Shown: positions 33,362 through 42,045, counted from the first letter of the stretch. The stretch is 64,000 nt of DNA from Phenylobacterium glaciei (GCF_016772415.1 NZ_JAGSGD010000001.1:2691501-2755500), one strand, 5' to 3'. Notes: generated by a model not told the origin, from the letters alone. A program made the numbers and translations.

Positions 33362-33714
33362 CTTAGGTAGATAAACACGGCCGCCCCCGTCTCGCCCCGG
33401 CACACAGCGGTCACCGACGCAAACCCAGATTGGCTAACGGACAGGTCCGAGATCTCGACATTCTCGTGTCTACCGCAGCGCGAGGAGCTCTGAAAAGGGG
33501 GCTGCCCCATCGCCAGGTTGCCGCCCTCCTCAGGGAACCCGCACTCTGTTCGGGTCAGGCAGCTAGTGACAATGTCCTTGGCTCTCCAGGCGTGGAACTG
33601 ACGGCGAAAGTCATCCCTCGGCGCGAGGTAAACAAAGGTGGCGGCGCCTGCGAGCAAGGCCAGGAGAACGAGAAGCGTGGCGACAACCCCCGCGATCAAC
33701 ATGGCTCTCGCCAC
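33277..33714 (-). CDS. small membrane-anchored or exported protein, function unknown
   Basis: A 145-aa protein with one N-terminal hydrophobic segment (MLIAGVVATLLVLLALLAGA) and a soluble remainder with six Cys (SCLTRTECG, SSRCGRH, VCRGE, ARCKDASCREE), which suggests disulphides in the periplasm. GTG 33714 is favoured because GGGGAGG lies 5 nt upstream; ATG 33702 is the alternative. Its 3' end overlaps the convergent MNT gene by 85 bp. I do not recognise a family. Confidence 0.6.
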   Translation of the reverse strand: MARAMLIAGVVATLLVLLALLAGAATFVYLAPRDDFRRQFHAWRAKDIVTSCLTRTECGFPEEGGNLAMGQPPFQSSSRCGRHENVEISDLSVSQSGFASVTAVCRGETGAAVFIYLSQSVWGGASVVWARCKDASCREELDRLP

Positions 33715-33739
33715 TAGGACCTCCCCTGACTGCAAAATG

Positions 33740-34774
33740 CTAAGGCGCCTTGGCGCTCGACCCCCGCACCACCAGCTGCGGCTGCACCTCGTGGGCGTCG
33801 GCGCGCTTCTCGCGCAGGGCATTGGGCACCAGCATTTCGCCGGCCATCCGGCCCATGTCGCGCAGGGGCAGCCGCACCGAGGTCATGGGGGGCCAGAGGC
33901 GCACGGCGATGGGGGCGTCGTCGTAGCCGACGACGGAGACGTCCTCGGGGATGCGCAGGCCCGCTTCCCGGGCGGCGGTGTAGACGCCGGTGGCCATCTC
34001 GTCGTTGAGGCAGAAGACCGCCGTGGGGCGGGCCTCCAGGGCGAAGAGGTCGTGGGCGGCGGCCACACCGCTCTCATAGGTATAGGCGCCGATCTTGGCG
34101 AGGTCGGGGGCCAGCGTCAGGCCGGCCTCGGCAAGGCCTTCCTCAAAGCCCTTCCGGCGCTCGATAGAGCTGCGGAAGGTGGGGGGGCCGGAGATCAGGG
34201 CGATGCGGGTGTGGCCGAGGTCGGCCAGGTGGCGGGCGGCCTGGGCGGCGCCGCGGCCATCGTGGCTGACCAGCATGCGGTCGGGCTCGTCGAGGGCGAC
34301 GGAGCCGATGCGCACATAGGGGACGTCCAGCTCGCGCAGCAGGGCGGCCAGTTTCTCGTCCTCGGAGACCGGCGAGGGCAGGACGACGGCGAACAGTTTC
34401 TGGCGCTCCACAAAGTCGCGCATGTCGTCGAGCAGCTTCGGGGAATTGCGGTCCACCGGGCGGACCACCAGCTCGAAGCCGGAGCCGGCCATGGCGTCCA
34501 GCAGGCCCTGCTGGTGGCTGATGGTGTGCTGGGGGTTGGGGTTGTCGTAGATCAGCCCCACCAGGAAGGAGCGGCGGAAGGCCAGGCCGCGGGCCTGCGG
34601 GTCGGGGACGTAGCCCGTCTCGCGCATGATCTCCAGGACCGCCTTGCGGGTCTCCTCCTTGACGAAGGGGCTTTCGTTGATGACCCGGCTGACGGTCTTC
34701 TTCGACACCCCGGCCAGGCGGGCGACGTCGTTGATGGTGTGGCGCTTGGCGGCGCCGGGCTCGCGTGTCGCCAC
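33740..34774 (-). CDS. LacI family transcriptional regulator (hexuronate cluster)
   Basis: A 344-aa LacI/GalR regulator. The helix-turn-helix with hinge is at about residues 12-65 (TINDVARLAGVSKKTVSRVI, then NESPFVKEETRKAVLEIM), followed by a periplasmic-binding-protein-like effector domain (GLIYDNPNPQHTIS, GYDDAPIAVRLWPPMTSVRL). It resembles KdgR/UxuR-like LacI members of Caulobacterales. It diverges from the uxaA remnant and uxuB, with a candidate operator at 34849-34862 and a matching one before the pectate lyase; sugar-acid response is inferred from those neighbours. Confidence 0.92.
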   Translation of the reverse strand: MATREPGAAKRHTINDVARLAGVSKKTVSRVINESPFVKEETRKAVLEIMRETGYVPDPQARGLAFRRSFLVGLIYDNPNPQHTISHQQGLLDAMAGSGFELVVRPVDRNSPKLLDDMRDFVERQKLFAVVLPSPVSEDEKLAALLRELDVPYVRIGSVALDEPDRMLVSHDGRGAAQAARHLADLGHTRIALISGPPTFRSSIERRKGFEEGLAEAGLTLAPDLAKIGAYTYESGVAAAHDLFALEARPTAVFCLNDEMATGVYTAAREAGLRIPEDVSVVGYDDAPIAVRLWPPMTSVRLPLRDMGRMAGEMLVPNALREKRADAHEVQPQLVVRGSSAKAP

Positions 34775-34848
34775 GGGGGTGATTTCCTCTGTCTTGTCCC
34801 GATGTCATAACCTGCGCGTCGTGGTCGCGCCACCTATCGCGACGGCGA

Positions 34849-34862
34849 TGACACCGGTATCA
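34849..34862. promoter_or_regulatory. candidate LacI operator, copy 1
   Basis: TGACACCGGTATCA is a 14-bp near-palindrome with a central CG, the usual style of LacI-family sites. It runs into the upstream ATG at 34862, which argues for the downstream ATG 34871 as the true start. A related TGACACCGGTTTCC is at 38254-38267. Confidence 0.5.
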
Positions 34863-34870
34863 TGGGGGCC

Positions 34871-35476
34871 ATGAGCAGCCTGTTGCGCATCGATCCGCGG
34901 GACGACGTGGCCACCGCCTTGGTGGGACTTCAAGGGCCACTTGTTGTCGACGGTTGGCCGGTGAACGCCGACATCCCCGCGGGCCACAAAGTCGCGCTGC
35001 GCAAGGTGTTGGCGGGGGCGCCGGTGCGCAAGTACGGCTGGCCCATCGGCCATGCGCGGGTGGACATCGAGGCCGGCGACCACGTGCACAGCCACAATCT
35101 GGCGACGAACCTCTCGGGGCTGGAGGAGTACCGTTATCTTCCCTCCGTGGCGGCCGACATGTTGGCCGAAGACCTGACCTTCGACGGCTACCGGCGGGCC
35201 GACGGCCGGGTGGGGATCCTGTTCACCACCGGGCGCGGCACGCCCCTGGGCTTACCGGCGCCGACCCTGAAGATCGCCACCAATTCCAGCCTGGCCCAGC
35301 GCAAGCCGCGCTGGATCGACTTCGACGCCGGGCCGATCGCCACCGGCCTGGACATGGCTGCCGCCGCCGACGCCCTGATGGCCACGGTCCTGGCCACCGC
35401 CTCGGGCCGCGCGACCCGGGCCGAGGAGAACGGCGAGCGGGAGATCGCGCTGTGGAAGCACGGGGTGACGCTGTGA
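34871..35476 (+). pseudogene. uxaA: altronate dehydratase with in-frame internal deletion
   Basis: The 201 residues join two separate ends of UxaA. Residues 1-115 are the N-terminal SAF domain and linker (VNADIPAGHKVALRKVLAGA, HVHSHNLATNL, GYRRADGRVG). Residues 116-201 are the extreme C-terminus (FTTGRGTPLGLPAPTLKIAT, WIDFDAG, ATASGRATRAEENGEREIAL). Normal UxaA has about 500 residues; the missing ~290 hold the metal and catalytic residues, so dehydratase activity is not expected. The reading frame is intact across the junction near base 35216, so a protein may still be made. It overlaps uxuB by GTGA. The organism may use ManD at 52576 for the mannonate branch instead. Confidence 0.85.
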
Positions 35477-36852
35477 GGCTCTCGGGCGCGACACTTTCCC
35501 TTGTGAAGCAAGGCGTTGCGGTCCCGAGTTACGACCGCGCCAAGGCTAAGATCTGCGTGGTCCATTTCGGCCCAGGGGCCTTCCACCGCGCCCACCAGGC
35601 CTGGTACTTCGACGAGATGCTCGGCGCCGGCCACGACCTCGCCGTGGCGCCGGTCGCCCTACGCAGCGGCGGGGTGCGCGCAGCCCTCGCCCCTCAGGAC
35701 GGGCTCTACGTGCTGGCGACCCGGGAGGCTCAGCCCAGCTACCGGGTGATCGGATCCCTTAAGGCCGTACTGACTGCTTCGGAGACGCCGGAAGCGGTGT
35801 TCGCCCACCTGATGACCGCCCGGCTGGTGACGGCGACGGTGACCGAGAAGGGCTATTGCCTGGCGCCCTCCGGCGACCTCGACCTGGCCCACCCCGACAT
35901 CATCCACGACCTGGCCCGGCCAGCGGTCCCGGTGAGCCTGATCGGCTGGCTGGCCGAGGGCCTGTCGCGCCGCCGCGTCGCTGGCCTCGCGCCCTTCGTG
36001 ACCCTGTCCTGCGACAACCTCTCGGACAATGGCGGCAAGCTAGGGCGGGCTGTGGTGACCTTCGCCCGGGCCCTGGGGGACGAGGCCCTGGCCGACTGGA
36101 TCAAGGGGGAGGCGGTGTTCCCCAGCAGCATGGTGGACTCCATCACGCCCGCCACCGACGACCTGCTACGCGCCGAGGTCGAGGCCGCCACGGGCCTGAC
36201 GGACGCCTGGCCGGTGCAGCGGGAGGGCTTCATCCAGTGGGTCGTCGAGGACCGGCTGGGCGACCTCTCGCCCGCCTTCGCCGCCGCCGGGGTGACCCTT
36301 GCCGCCGACGTCGCGGCTTTCGAGCGCGCCAAGCTGCGGCTGCTGAATGGCGCCCACTCGACACTGGCCTATGCGGGCCTGCTGAAGGGTCACGAGACGG
36401 TGAGCCAGGCCATGGCCGATCCGGACCTGGCGGCCTTCGTCGAGGCCATGATGGTCGAGGACATCGCCCCGACCCTCAAGCCCACGCCGGACCTGGACGT
36501 GCCCGCCTATATCGACGCCATCCTCGCGCGCTTCCGCAATCCGGCTATCGTCCACAAGCTGTCGCAGATTGCTTGGGATGGCTCGCAGAAGCTGCCCGTC
36601 CGCATCCTGGAAACCACCGCCGACGCCCTGGCGGCAGGCCGCTCCGTGGCGCGGCTGGCGGTTCCGGTGGCGGCCTGGATGAAGTTCATCGAAAGCCGCG
36701 ATGGCCAGGAGATCGTTGACCCTTTGGCCGCCCAGTTCGCCGGCCGCAGGGGCGTCGAGGCCTTCCTGGCCCTGCCGGCGATCTTCCCGCCAGTGCTGGT
36801 GCGAAACGCAATCTGGCGCGACGCCGTCGAGGCTGCCTACACCAGCCTATAG
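35473..36852 (+). CDS. uxuB: fructuronate reductase / mannitol dehydrogenase family
   Basis: A 459-aa polyol dehydrogenase that should interconvert D-fructuronate and D-mannonate with NAD(H). Seen: ICVVHFGPGAFHRAHQAWYF (nucleotide-binding start), PFVTLSCDNLSDNGGKL, VFPSSMVDSITPATDD, and the catalytic Lys region MLNGAHS-like RLLNGAHSTLAYAG. The GTG start overlaps the stop of the uxaA remnant, so they are cotranscribed. Its product feeds the ManD mannonate dehydratase at 52576. Discrimination from UxaB (tagaturonate reductase) is by overall pattern and is not certain. Confidence 0.87.
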   Translation: MRLSGATLSLVKQGVAVPSYDRAKAKICVVHFGPGAFHRAHQAWYFDEMLGAGHDLAVAPVALRSGGVRAALAPQDGLYVLATREAQPSYRVIGSLKAVLTASETPEAVFAHLMTARLVTATVTEKGYCLAPSGDLDLAHPDIIHDLARPAVPVSLIGWLAEGLSRRRVAGLAPFVTLSCDNLSDNGGKLGRAVVTFARALGDEALADWIKGEAVFPSSMVDSITPATDDLLRAEVEAATGLTDAWPVQREGFIQWVVEDRLGDLSPAFAAAGVTLAADVAAFERAKLRLLNGAHSTLAYAGLLKGHETVSQAMADPDLAAFVEAMMVEDIAPTLKPTPDLDVPAYIDAILARFRNPAIVHKLSQIAWDGSQKLPVRILETTADALAAGRSVARLAVPVAAWMKFIESRDGQEIVDPLAAQFAGRRGVEAFLALPAIFPPVLVRNAIWRDAVEAAYTSL

Positions 36853-36870
36853 CCGAGACGCCGGACGCCT

Positions 36871-38199
36871 CTAGGTCCCTTTCGCCTTGGAGCTGGAGTC
36901 CAGCACATCGGACCGCTTGGGGGTCATGTCGGTGAGGTTCCAGTCGGCCTCGTTGAACGGTTTAGCCGTCGGCTTGGGATGCGGATAGCCGTGCAGGGCC
37001 TGCTCGGAATCGATGATCGTCCCACGCCCTTCGGCCACGTCGGCCAGCAGCCGGACATCGTCATAGTCCCGGTCCCAGGGCCGCGCGCCGGCGTTCATCA
37101 GGACCGACTTCTGCACGTCCACCGCCGCGATCGGCTTGAAGCCTTGCGGCCAGGTCGGCGGCGTCTTGGTCTCGATGATCCTGGCCGGTCCGGTGGTGTA
37201 GCGGCCCAGCATCGGCAACGGCCGGCCGATGCGGTCCACGGCGATGTTGTCGCGGGCGAAGTACTCGACGTCCCCATCACCGCCCAGTTCGAAGAACGCC
37301 ACCTGGTCGGGGGTGGAGATGCCGGCCCGCATGGCGTTGCCGACGGCCACGATCTGGCCGGTCTGGTAGGGGTGATCGCCCCACTCATTGGCCTGCAGGT
37401 TGTAGTGCAGGATCCGCTGGCCCGGATCGAAGATCAGGTTGTTGGCCATCACCGCGCGCACCCCGCCCTTGAACAGGGCGTTACGCTCATAGTTGTGGGC
37501 GTAGAGGTTGCCGACGATCAGCAGGTCGCTCGCATTGTCGTGGATCAGGCTACCCTTGGAATGCTCGATCTTGGCATGGGTCGAATAGGCCAGGCTCTCG
37601 GCGATGATGTTGTTGGAATAGGTGATGCGGTGGCTGGTGGCCGCCCGCCAGTCGTCGGGGGTCTTGCCCACGAACCGGAGGCCCGAGACCGAGAGGTTCT
37701 CATCGGTGGCCCAGGTGAAGGTGCAGTGGTCGACGATGACGTTGTAGGCCCCGCTGACCGTGGAGAAGGCGTCCTCTTCCCAGCCGCTCTTCTTGGGCTG
37801 GCCGGCCTCGCCGGGGCGCACGCGGATGTGCTGCATCACCACGTCATGGGCAGAGACGTCCATGCCGCCGCGGATCAGGGTTATGCCCGGGGACGGCGCG
37901 GTCTGTCCGGCGATGGTGACGAAGGGCTCCTCCACCTTCAGGGTCTTGCGGTCCAGGTCGATGACCCCGCCCACCTCGAAGACGATGATGCGCGGCCCCT
38001 TGGCCTCCAGGGCCTCCCGGAACGAGCCGGGGCCCTCGGACGCCAGCGTCGTGACCTTGATGATCCGCCCGCCGCGCCCGCCGGGGGTCGCGGCCGCCCA
38101 CCCTTGCGCCCCGGGGAAGGCCAGCGGCTCGGCGGCCTGCGCAGAGCCGGCGGCCAACAGGATCGAAAACGCCGCGACCGCGGCCAGGCGGATGCCCAT
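36871..38199 (-). CDS. secreted pectate lyase (PL1 family)
   Basis: A 442-aa polysaccharide lyase that cleaves polygalacturonate by beta-elimination outside the cytoplasm. The signal peptide is MGIRLAAVAAFSILLAAGSA with cleavage after QAA; ATG 38199 is used because the upstream frame to 38259 crosses the regulatory region. The right-handed beta-helix is visible in repeated strands (VTIAGQTAPSPGITLIRGGM, NVIVDHCTFTWATDENLSVS, HRITYSNNIIAESL). It is convergent with uxuB and divergent from the FAH-fold gene, with a candidate LacI operator between. Confidence 0.88.
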   Translation of the reverse strand: MGIRLAAVAAFSILLAAGSAQAAEPLAFPGAQGWAAATPGGRGGRIIKVTTLASEGPGSFREALEAKGPRIIVFEVGGVIDLDRKTLKVEEPFVTIAGQTAPSPGITLIRGGMDVSAHDVVMQHIRVRPGEAGQPKKSGWEEDAFSTVSGAYNVIVDHCTFTWATDENLSVSGLRFVGKTPDDWRAATSHRITYSNNIIAESLAYSTHAKIEHSKGSLIHDNASDLLIVGNLYAHNYERNALFKGGVRAVMANNLIFDPGQRILHYNLQANEWGDHPYQTGQIVAVGNAMRAGISTPDQVAFFELGGDGDVEYFARDNIAVDRIGRPLPMLGRYTTGPARIIETKTPPTWPQGFKPIAAVDVQKSVLMNAGARPWDRDYDDVRLLADVAEGRGTIIDSEQALHGYPHPKPTAKPFNEADWNLTDMTPKRSDVLDSSSKAKGT

Positions 38200-38253
38200 G
38201 GAAGCTCTCCCTGACGTCCCCGAAAATTGCACATTTGGGACTTGATTTGAAAA

Positions 38254-38267
38254 TGACACCGGTTTCC
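38254..38267. promoter_or_regulatory. candidate LacI operator, copy 2
   Basis: TGACACCGGTTTCC, within ATGACACCGGT shared with copy 1 at 34849, lies in the 120-bp divergent region between pectate lyase and the FAH-fold gene. It could serve both promoters. Binding by the LacI protein at 33740 is inferred. Confidence 0.5.
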
Positions 38268-38319
38268 TTTAGAGACAACAGCGCCTTTCGAGGGCGAGCG
38301 GGTGGGGAGATGATTTCGC

Positions 38320-39150
38320 GTGAGCGTTCCGGCGGCAAGCATGGCCGATGGCTTTCCCACGGACGACGTGGCGGCGCGGTTTGTCCGCGCCCGGCGTTCG
38401 GCCGCCGCCCTTCCCGACTATCCCGGCCCCGTGCCCAGCGACCTTGCCACCGGGTACCATATCCAGGACGCGGCCCTGAAATTGTGGCCTGACGAGGTCA
38501 TTGGCTGGAAGGTTGGACGGGTGCCCCTCGAGCATGAGGAACGGCTGCAGGCCAACCGCATCTTCGGCCCGGTGTTCGCCAAGTCCCTGTGGCATGTGAA
38601 GCCCGGCGACGTGACTCCGTTCCCGGTGTTCGTGGGTGGGTTCGCGGCGGTGGAGGCCGAGTATGTGGCCCGCATCGCCCACGACGCGCCCGCCGACAAG
38701 CTGAGCTGGACGACGAAGGAAGCCGCCGAGCTGATCGGCGCCCTGCACATCGGCATGGAGCCGGCGGGCAGCCCCCTGGCCAGCATCAATATCCTGGGGC
38801 CCACCGTGGTGGTCTCCGACTTCGGCAACAACGCCGGCCTGATGGTGGGCGCGGAGATCGCCGGCTGGAAGGCCATGCGCCTCGAGGACCTCCGCTGCGA
38901 GACGGTGATCGAGGGCCAGGTGGTGGGACAGGGCGGCGCCTTCATCCTGCCGGGCGGCCCGGTGGAATCCATTCGTCTGCTGGCCGAGAACACCGCCCGG
39001 CGCGGCCGTCCGCTGAAGGCCGGCATGTACATCTGCACGGGCGCGGCGGCGGGCATCCACGACATCGTGGCGGGGCAGAGCGGCGCCGTGCGCTTTGACG
39101 GCCATGGCGAGATCGCGTGCCTGGCCTATCCGGCCAAGCCCGCCACCTGA
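38320..39150 (+). CDS. 2-keto-4-pentenoate hydratase / FAH-fold protein
   Basis: A 276-aa member of the MhpD branch of the fumarylacetoacetate-hydrolase superfamily (GYHIQDAALKLWPDEVIGWK, KVGRVPL, VEAEYVARIA with the metal-binding Glu pair, and FIGALHIGMEPAGSPLASI-like core). Family members hydrate or cleave 2-keto acids with a divalent metal. In this pectin/hexuronate cluster it may act on a keto-deoxy sugar acid, which is inference. GTG 38320 has GGGGAG 9 nt upstream; ATG 38341 is the alternative. Confidence 0.8.
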   Translation: MSVPAASMADGFPTDDVAARFVRARRSAAALPDYPGPVPSDLATGYHIQDAALKLWPDEVIGWKVGRVPLEHEERLQANRIFGPVFAKSLWHVKPGDVTPFPVFVGGFAAVEAEYVARIAHDAPADKLSWTTKEAAELIGALHIGMEPAGSPLASINILGPTVVVSDFGNNAGLMVGAEIAGWKAMRLEDLRCETVIEGQVVGQGGAFILPGGPVESIRLLAENTARRGRPLKAGMYICTGAAAGIHDIVAGQSGAVRFDGHGEIACLAYPAKPAT

Positions 39151-39205
39151 CGAGATAATCTCTCGCGCTTGGCGACGGCACGGGGGTCCAAGAGATGTCG
39201 CCAAG
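39151..39205 (+). promoter_or_regulatory. dyads in the leader of the hexuronate transporter
   Basis: CGAGA-TAATC-TCTCG (39151-39165) and a 9-bp inverted repeat CTTGGCGAC (39168-39176) / GTCGCCAAG (39197-39205) fill most of the 82-bp gap between the FAH-fold and MFS genes. The first looks like an operator; the second would form a stem in the mRNA leader. No T run follows, so it is not a plain terminator. Confidence 0.35.
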
Positions 39206-39232
39206 GCGAAGAAACAAAAGGGCGTTCTGTCC

Positions 39233-40516
39233 ATGACCACCTCCATCGACACCGGCCCCGCCGTCGCGGGCGGCGAGATGACGCGCCGCCGCTGGGTGAT
39301 CTGCGCCCTGCTCTTCACCGCCGTGGTGATCAACTATGTCGACCGGCAGATGCTGGGGGTGCTCAAGCCCTTCATGTCCAAGGAGATGGGTTGGAGCGAG
39401 ACCGACTACGCCGACATCGTCTTCTATTTCCAGGCGGCCTACGCGGCCTCCTACCTGCTGTTCGGGGCCTTCGTGGACCGGGTGGGCGCCAAGATCGGCT
39501 ACGCCACGGCCTTCATCATCTGGCAGCTGGCCCACATCGCCCATGCCGGCGCCACCAGCCTCAACCAGTTCTTCCTAGTGCGCATGGCGCTGGGCGTCGG
39601 CGAGGGCGGCAACTTCCCGGGCGGGGTGAAGGCGGTCACCGAGTGGTTCCCCAAGAAGGAGCGCGCCCTGGCCACCGGAATCTTCAACGCCGGCTCCAAT
39701 ATCGGAGCGGTGATCACCCCCTTGCTTGCGCCGATGATCATGCTGGCCTTCGGCTGGCGGGCGGCCTTCATCGTCACAGGGGTCATCGGCCTGCTGTGGA
39801 TCATCGCCTGGCTGATCATGTACCGGTCGCCGGAGAAGGAGGCGAAGGTCAACGCCGCCGAGCTCGCCCACATCCGCTCGGACCCCGAGGATTCCGACCA
39901 GAAGGTCAGCTGGCTGAAGGTCGCGGGCAAGCGCGAGACCTGGGCCTACGCGCTGGGCAAGTTCCTGATCGATCCGGTCTGGTGGATGCTGCTGTTCTGG
40001 CTGCCGGACTATTTCAAAAAGACCTTCGAACTGGACGTCACCACCTTCGGCCTGGTGCTGGCGGCGGTCTACCTGATCTCCGATGTCGGCAGCGTCGGCG
40101 GCGGCTGGATGTCCTCGCAGTTGATGAAGGCCGGGCGCAGCCTGAACTTCTCACGCAAGATCACCATGCTGCTCTGCGCCTTCGCCACCCTGCCCTACTT
40201 CTTCATCAACCAGATTCACGACCTGTGGACCGCGACCGCCGTCGTCGGGCTCGTGGCCGCCGCGCACCAGGCCTTCTCGGCCAACCTCTACACCCTGCCG
40301 GGCGATGTCTTCCCGCGCAGTGCGGTGGGCTCGGTCATCGGCATCGGCGGGATGCTGGGCGGCATCGGCGGCATGGTGATGGCCAAGTCCGTGGGCCAGG
40401 TGCTGGAGCACGCCGGCGGCTATGGCCCGATCTTCGCGGTCTGCGGTTGCCTCTACTTCGCCGCCCTGCTGGCGGTGCACGTACTGTCGCCAAGGCTCGC
40501 CCCGGCCAGGATCTAG
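39233..40516 (+). CDS. MFS transporter, hexuronate (ExuT/GudP) type
   Basis: A 427-aa member of the anion:cation symporter group that imports galacturonate, glucuronate or related acids. Twelve membrane helices; signatures are VVINYVDRQMLGVLKPFMS in helix 1, GVGEGGNFPGGVKAVTEWFP in helices 4-5 and FNAGSNIGAVITPLLAPMI. ATG 39233 (MTTSIDTGP) is the sensible start; the open frame upstream overlaps the FAH gene. Its place next to the pectate lyase, FAH and uxuB genes fits uptake of pectin breakdown products. Substrate is inferred. Confidence 0.9.
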   Translation: MTTSIDTGPAVAGGEMTRRRWVICALLFTAVVINYVDRQMLGVLKPFMSKEMGWSETDYADIVFYFQAAYAASYLLFGAFVDRVGAKIGYATAFIIWQLAHIAHAGATSLNQFFLVRMALGVGEGGNFPGGVKAVTEWFPKKERALATGIFNAGSNIGAVITPLLAPMIMLAFGWRAAFIVTGVIGLLWIIAWLIMYRSPEKEAKVNAAELAHIRSDPEDSDQKVSWLKVAGKRETWAYALGKFLIDPVWWMLLFWLPDYFKKTFELDVTTFGLVLAAVYLISDVGSVGGGWMSSQLMKAGRSLNFSRKITMLLCAFATLPYFFINQIHDLWTATAVVGLVAAAHQAFSANLYTLPGDVFPRSAVGSVIGIGGMLGGIGGMVMAKSVGQVLEHAGGYGPIFAVCGCLYFAALLAVHVLSPRLAPARI

Positions 40517-40577
40517 GTAATTGCGGCCCGGTTCGAGCGCGCACGAGATCTTGTGACGCCGCGGAGTCTTCTCAAGT

Positions 40578-40591
40578 TGACGCCTGCGTCA
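40578..40591. promoter_or_regulatory. perfect dyad upstream of CYP153
   Basis: TGACGC-CT-GCGTCA lies 38 bp before the P450 start. Its 6-bp arms and 2-bp spacer suit a dimeric repressor or activator. No regulator gene is adjacent, so the binding protein is unknown. Confidence 0.4.
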
Positions 40592-40628
40592 TTTTCGGCC
40601 AATGGGCTAGGCAACCGGAGGACTGCAC

Positions 40629-41885
40629 ATGAGCGACGGATCGATCGACCTGAACAGCGACGCGCGCGCCAAGGTCTATGCGACGCCCCTGGAGCTGCTG
40701 GACCCGGCCCAGCCCGAACTGTTCCGCCAGGATGCGCACTGGGCTCTGTTTGAGCGCCTGCGCAAGGAAGACCCCGTCCACTACACCGCCGACCACGAGT
40801 TTGGTCCGTACTGGTCGATCACCAAGTACAACGACATCATGACCGTGGACACCAACCACGAGGCCTTCTCCTCCGAAGGCGGCATCACCATCGCCAACCA
40901 GACGGCCGGCGAAGGCCCCCTGCCGATGTTCATCGCCATGGACCCGCCCAAGCACGACGTACAGCGCAAGACGGTCAGCCCGGCGGTGTCGCCGATGAAC
41001 CTGGCGGTCCTGGAGCCGCTGATCCGCGAACGCGCCGCCGCGATCCTCGACAACCTGCCGATCGGCGAGGAGTTCGACTGGGTCGACAAGGTCTCCATGG
41101 AACTGACCGCCATGACGCTCGCGACCCTGTTCGACATGCCGCAGGAAGACCGCCGCAAGCTGACCTACTGGTCAGACGTGGTGACCGCCGCGCCGGGCCA
41201 GGGTCTGATCGACACCATCGAACAGAAGATGCAAATCTTCGTCGAATACCACGCCTACTTCACCAACCTGTGGAACCAGCGGGTCAACGCCCCGCCGGCC
41301 GGCGACCTGATCTCCATGCTGGCCCACGGCGAGGCCACCCGGCACATGGAGCCGCGCGAGTACTTCGGCAATGTCGTGCTGCTGACCGTCGGCGGCAACG
41401 ACACCACCCGCAACACCATCACCGGCTCGGTCCTGGCGCTGAACCAGAACCCCGACCAGTACAAGAAGCTGCGCGAGAACCCGGGCCTGATCCCGTCGAT
41501 GGTGTCGGAGACCATCCGCTGGCAAACCCCGCTGGCCCACATGCGCCGCATCGCGACGCGGGACTTCGAGATCGGCGGCAAGACCATCAAGGCCGGCGAA
41601 AAGGTGGTCATGTGGTACGTCTCGGGCAACCGCGACGACGAGGTGATCGAGAACCCGAACGCCTACATCATCGACCGCGAACGTCCCCGCCAGCACATCT
41701 CCTTCGGCTTCGGCATCCACCGCTGCGTGGGCAACCGCCTGGCCGAACTCCAGCTCAAGATCATCTGGGAAGAGATCCTGGCGCGCTTCCCCGACATCCA
41801 GGTCGTGGGCGAGCCGAAGCGGGTCTATTCGAGCTTCGTGAAGGGCTACGAGAGCATGAAGGTGGTCATCCCTTCCCGTTACTGA
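40629..41885 (+). CDS. cytochrome P450, CYP153-type alkane/fatty-acid terminal hydroxylase
   Basis: A 418-aa soluble P450. CYP153-like stretches: FIAMDPPKHDVQRKTVSPAV, the I-helix LLTVGGNDTTRNTITGSVLA, ExxR as SETIRWQTP, and the haem loop FGFGIHRCVGNRLAELQLKI with Cys366. This family oxidises the terminal carbon of alkanes and related aliphatics. Ferredoxin and ferredoxin reductase genes that often accompany it are absent from the window. ATG 40629 follows GGAGGACTGCAC. A terminator follows at 41921. Confidence 0.88.
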   Translation: MSDGSIDLNSDARAKVYATPLELLDPAQPELFRQDAHWALFERLRKEDPVHYTADHEFGPYWSITKYNDIMTVDTNHEAFSSEGGITIANQTAGEGPLPMFIAMDPPKHDVQRKTVSPAVSPMNLAVLEPLIRERAAAILDNLPIGEEFDWVDKVSMELTAMTLATLFDMPQEDRRKLTYWSDVVTAAPGQGLIDTIEQKMQIFVEYHAYFTNLWNQRVNAPPAGDLISMLAHGEATRHMEPREYFGNVVLLTVGGNDTTRNTITGSVLALNQNPDQYKKLRENPGLIPSMVSETIRWQTPLAHMRRIATRDFEIGGKTIKAGEKVVMWYVSGNRDDEVIENPNAYIIDRERPRQHISFGFGIHRCVGNRLAELQLKIIWEEILARFPDIQVVGEPKRVYSSFVKGYESMKVVIPSRY

Positions 41886-41920
41886 AGACCTCGAACTTCT
41901 GACAGTATCGCACAATAAAG

Positions 41921-41951
41921 GCGCCGCTCCCCGATATGGGGGGCGGCGTTT
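41921..41951 (+). terminator. rho-independent terminator after CYP153
   Basis: GCGCCGCTCCCC / GGGGGGCGGCG stem with loop GATAT, followed by TTTCG, 36 nt after the P450 stop codon. Confidence 0.75.
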
Positions 41952-42045
41952 CGCTGTCATGTTCTAAACGGTTCAAATCCCGTCCCCGACTGTGCTTTTC
42001 GGAATCTTGTTCACATAACACCGTTCCGCACTCCTGAAGATTTAC

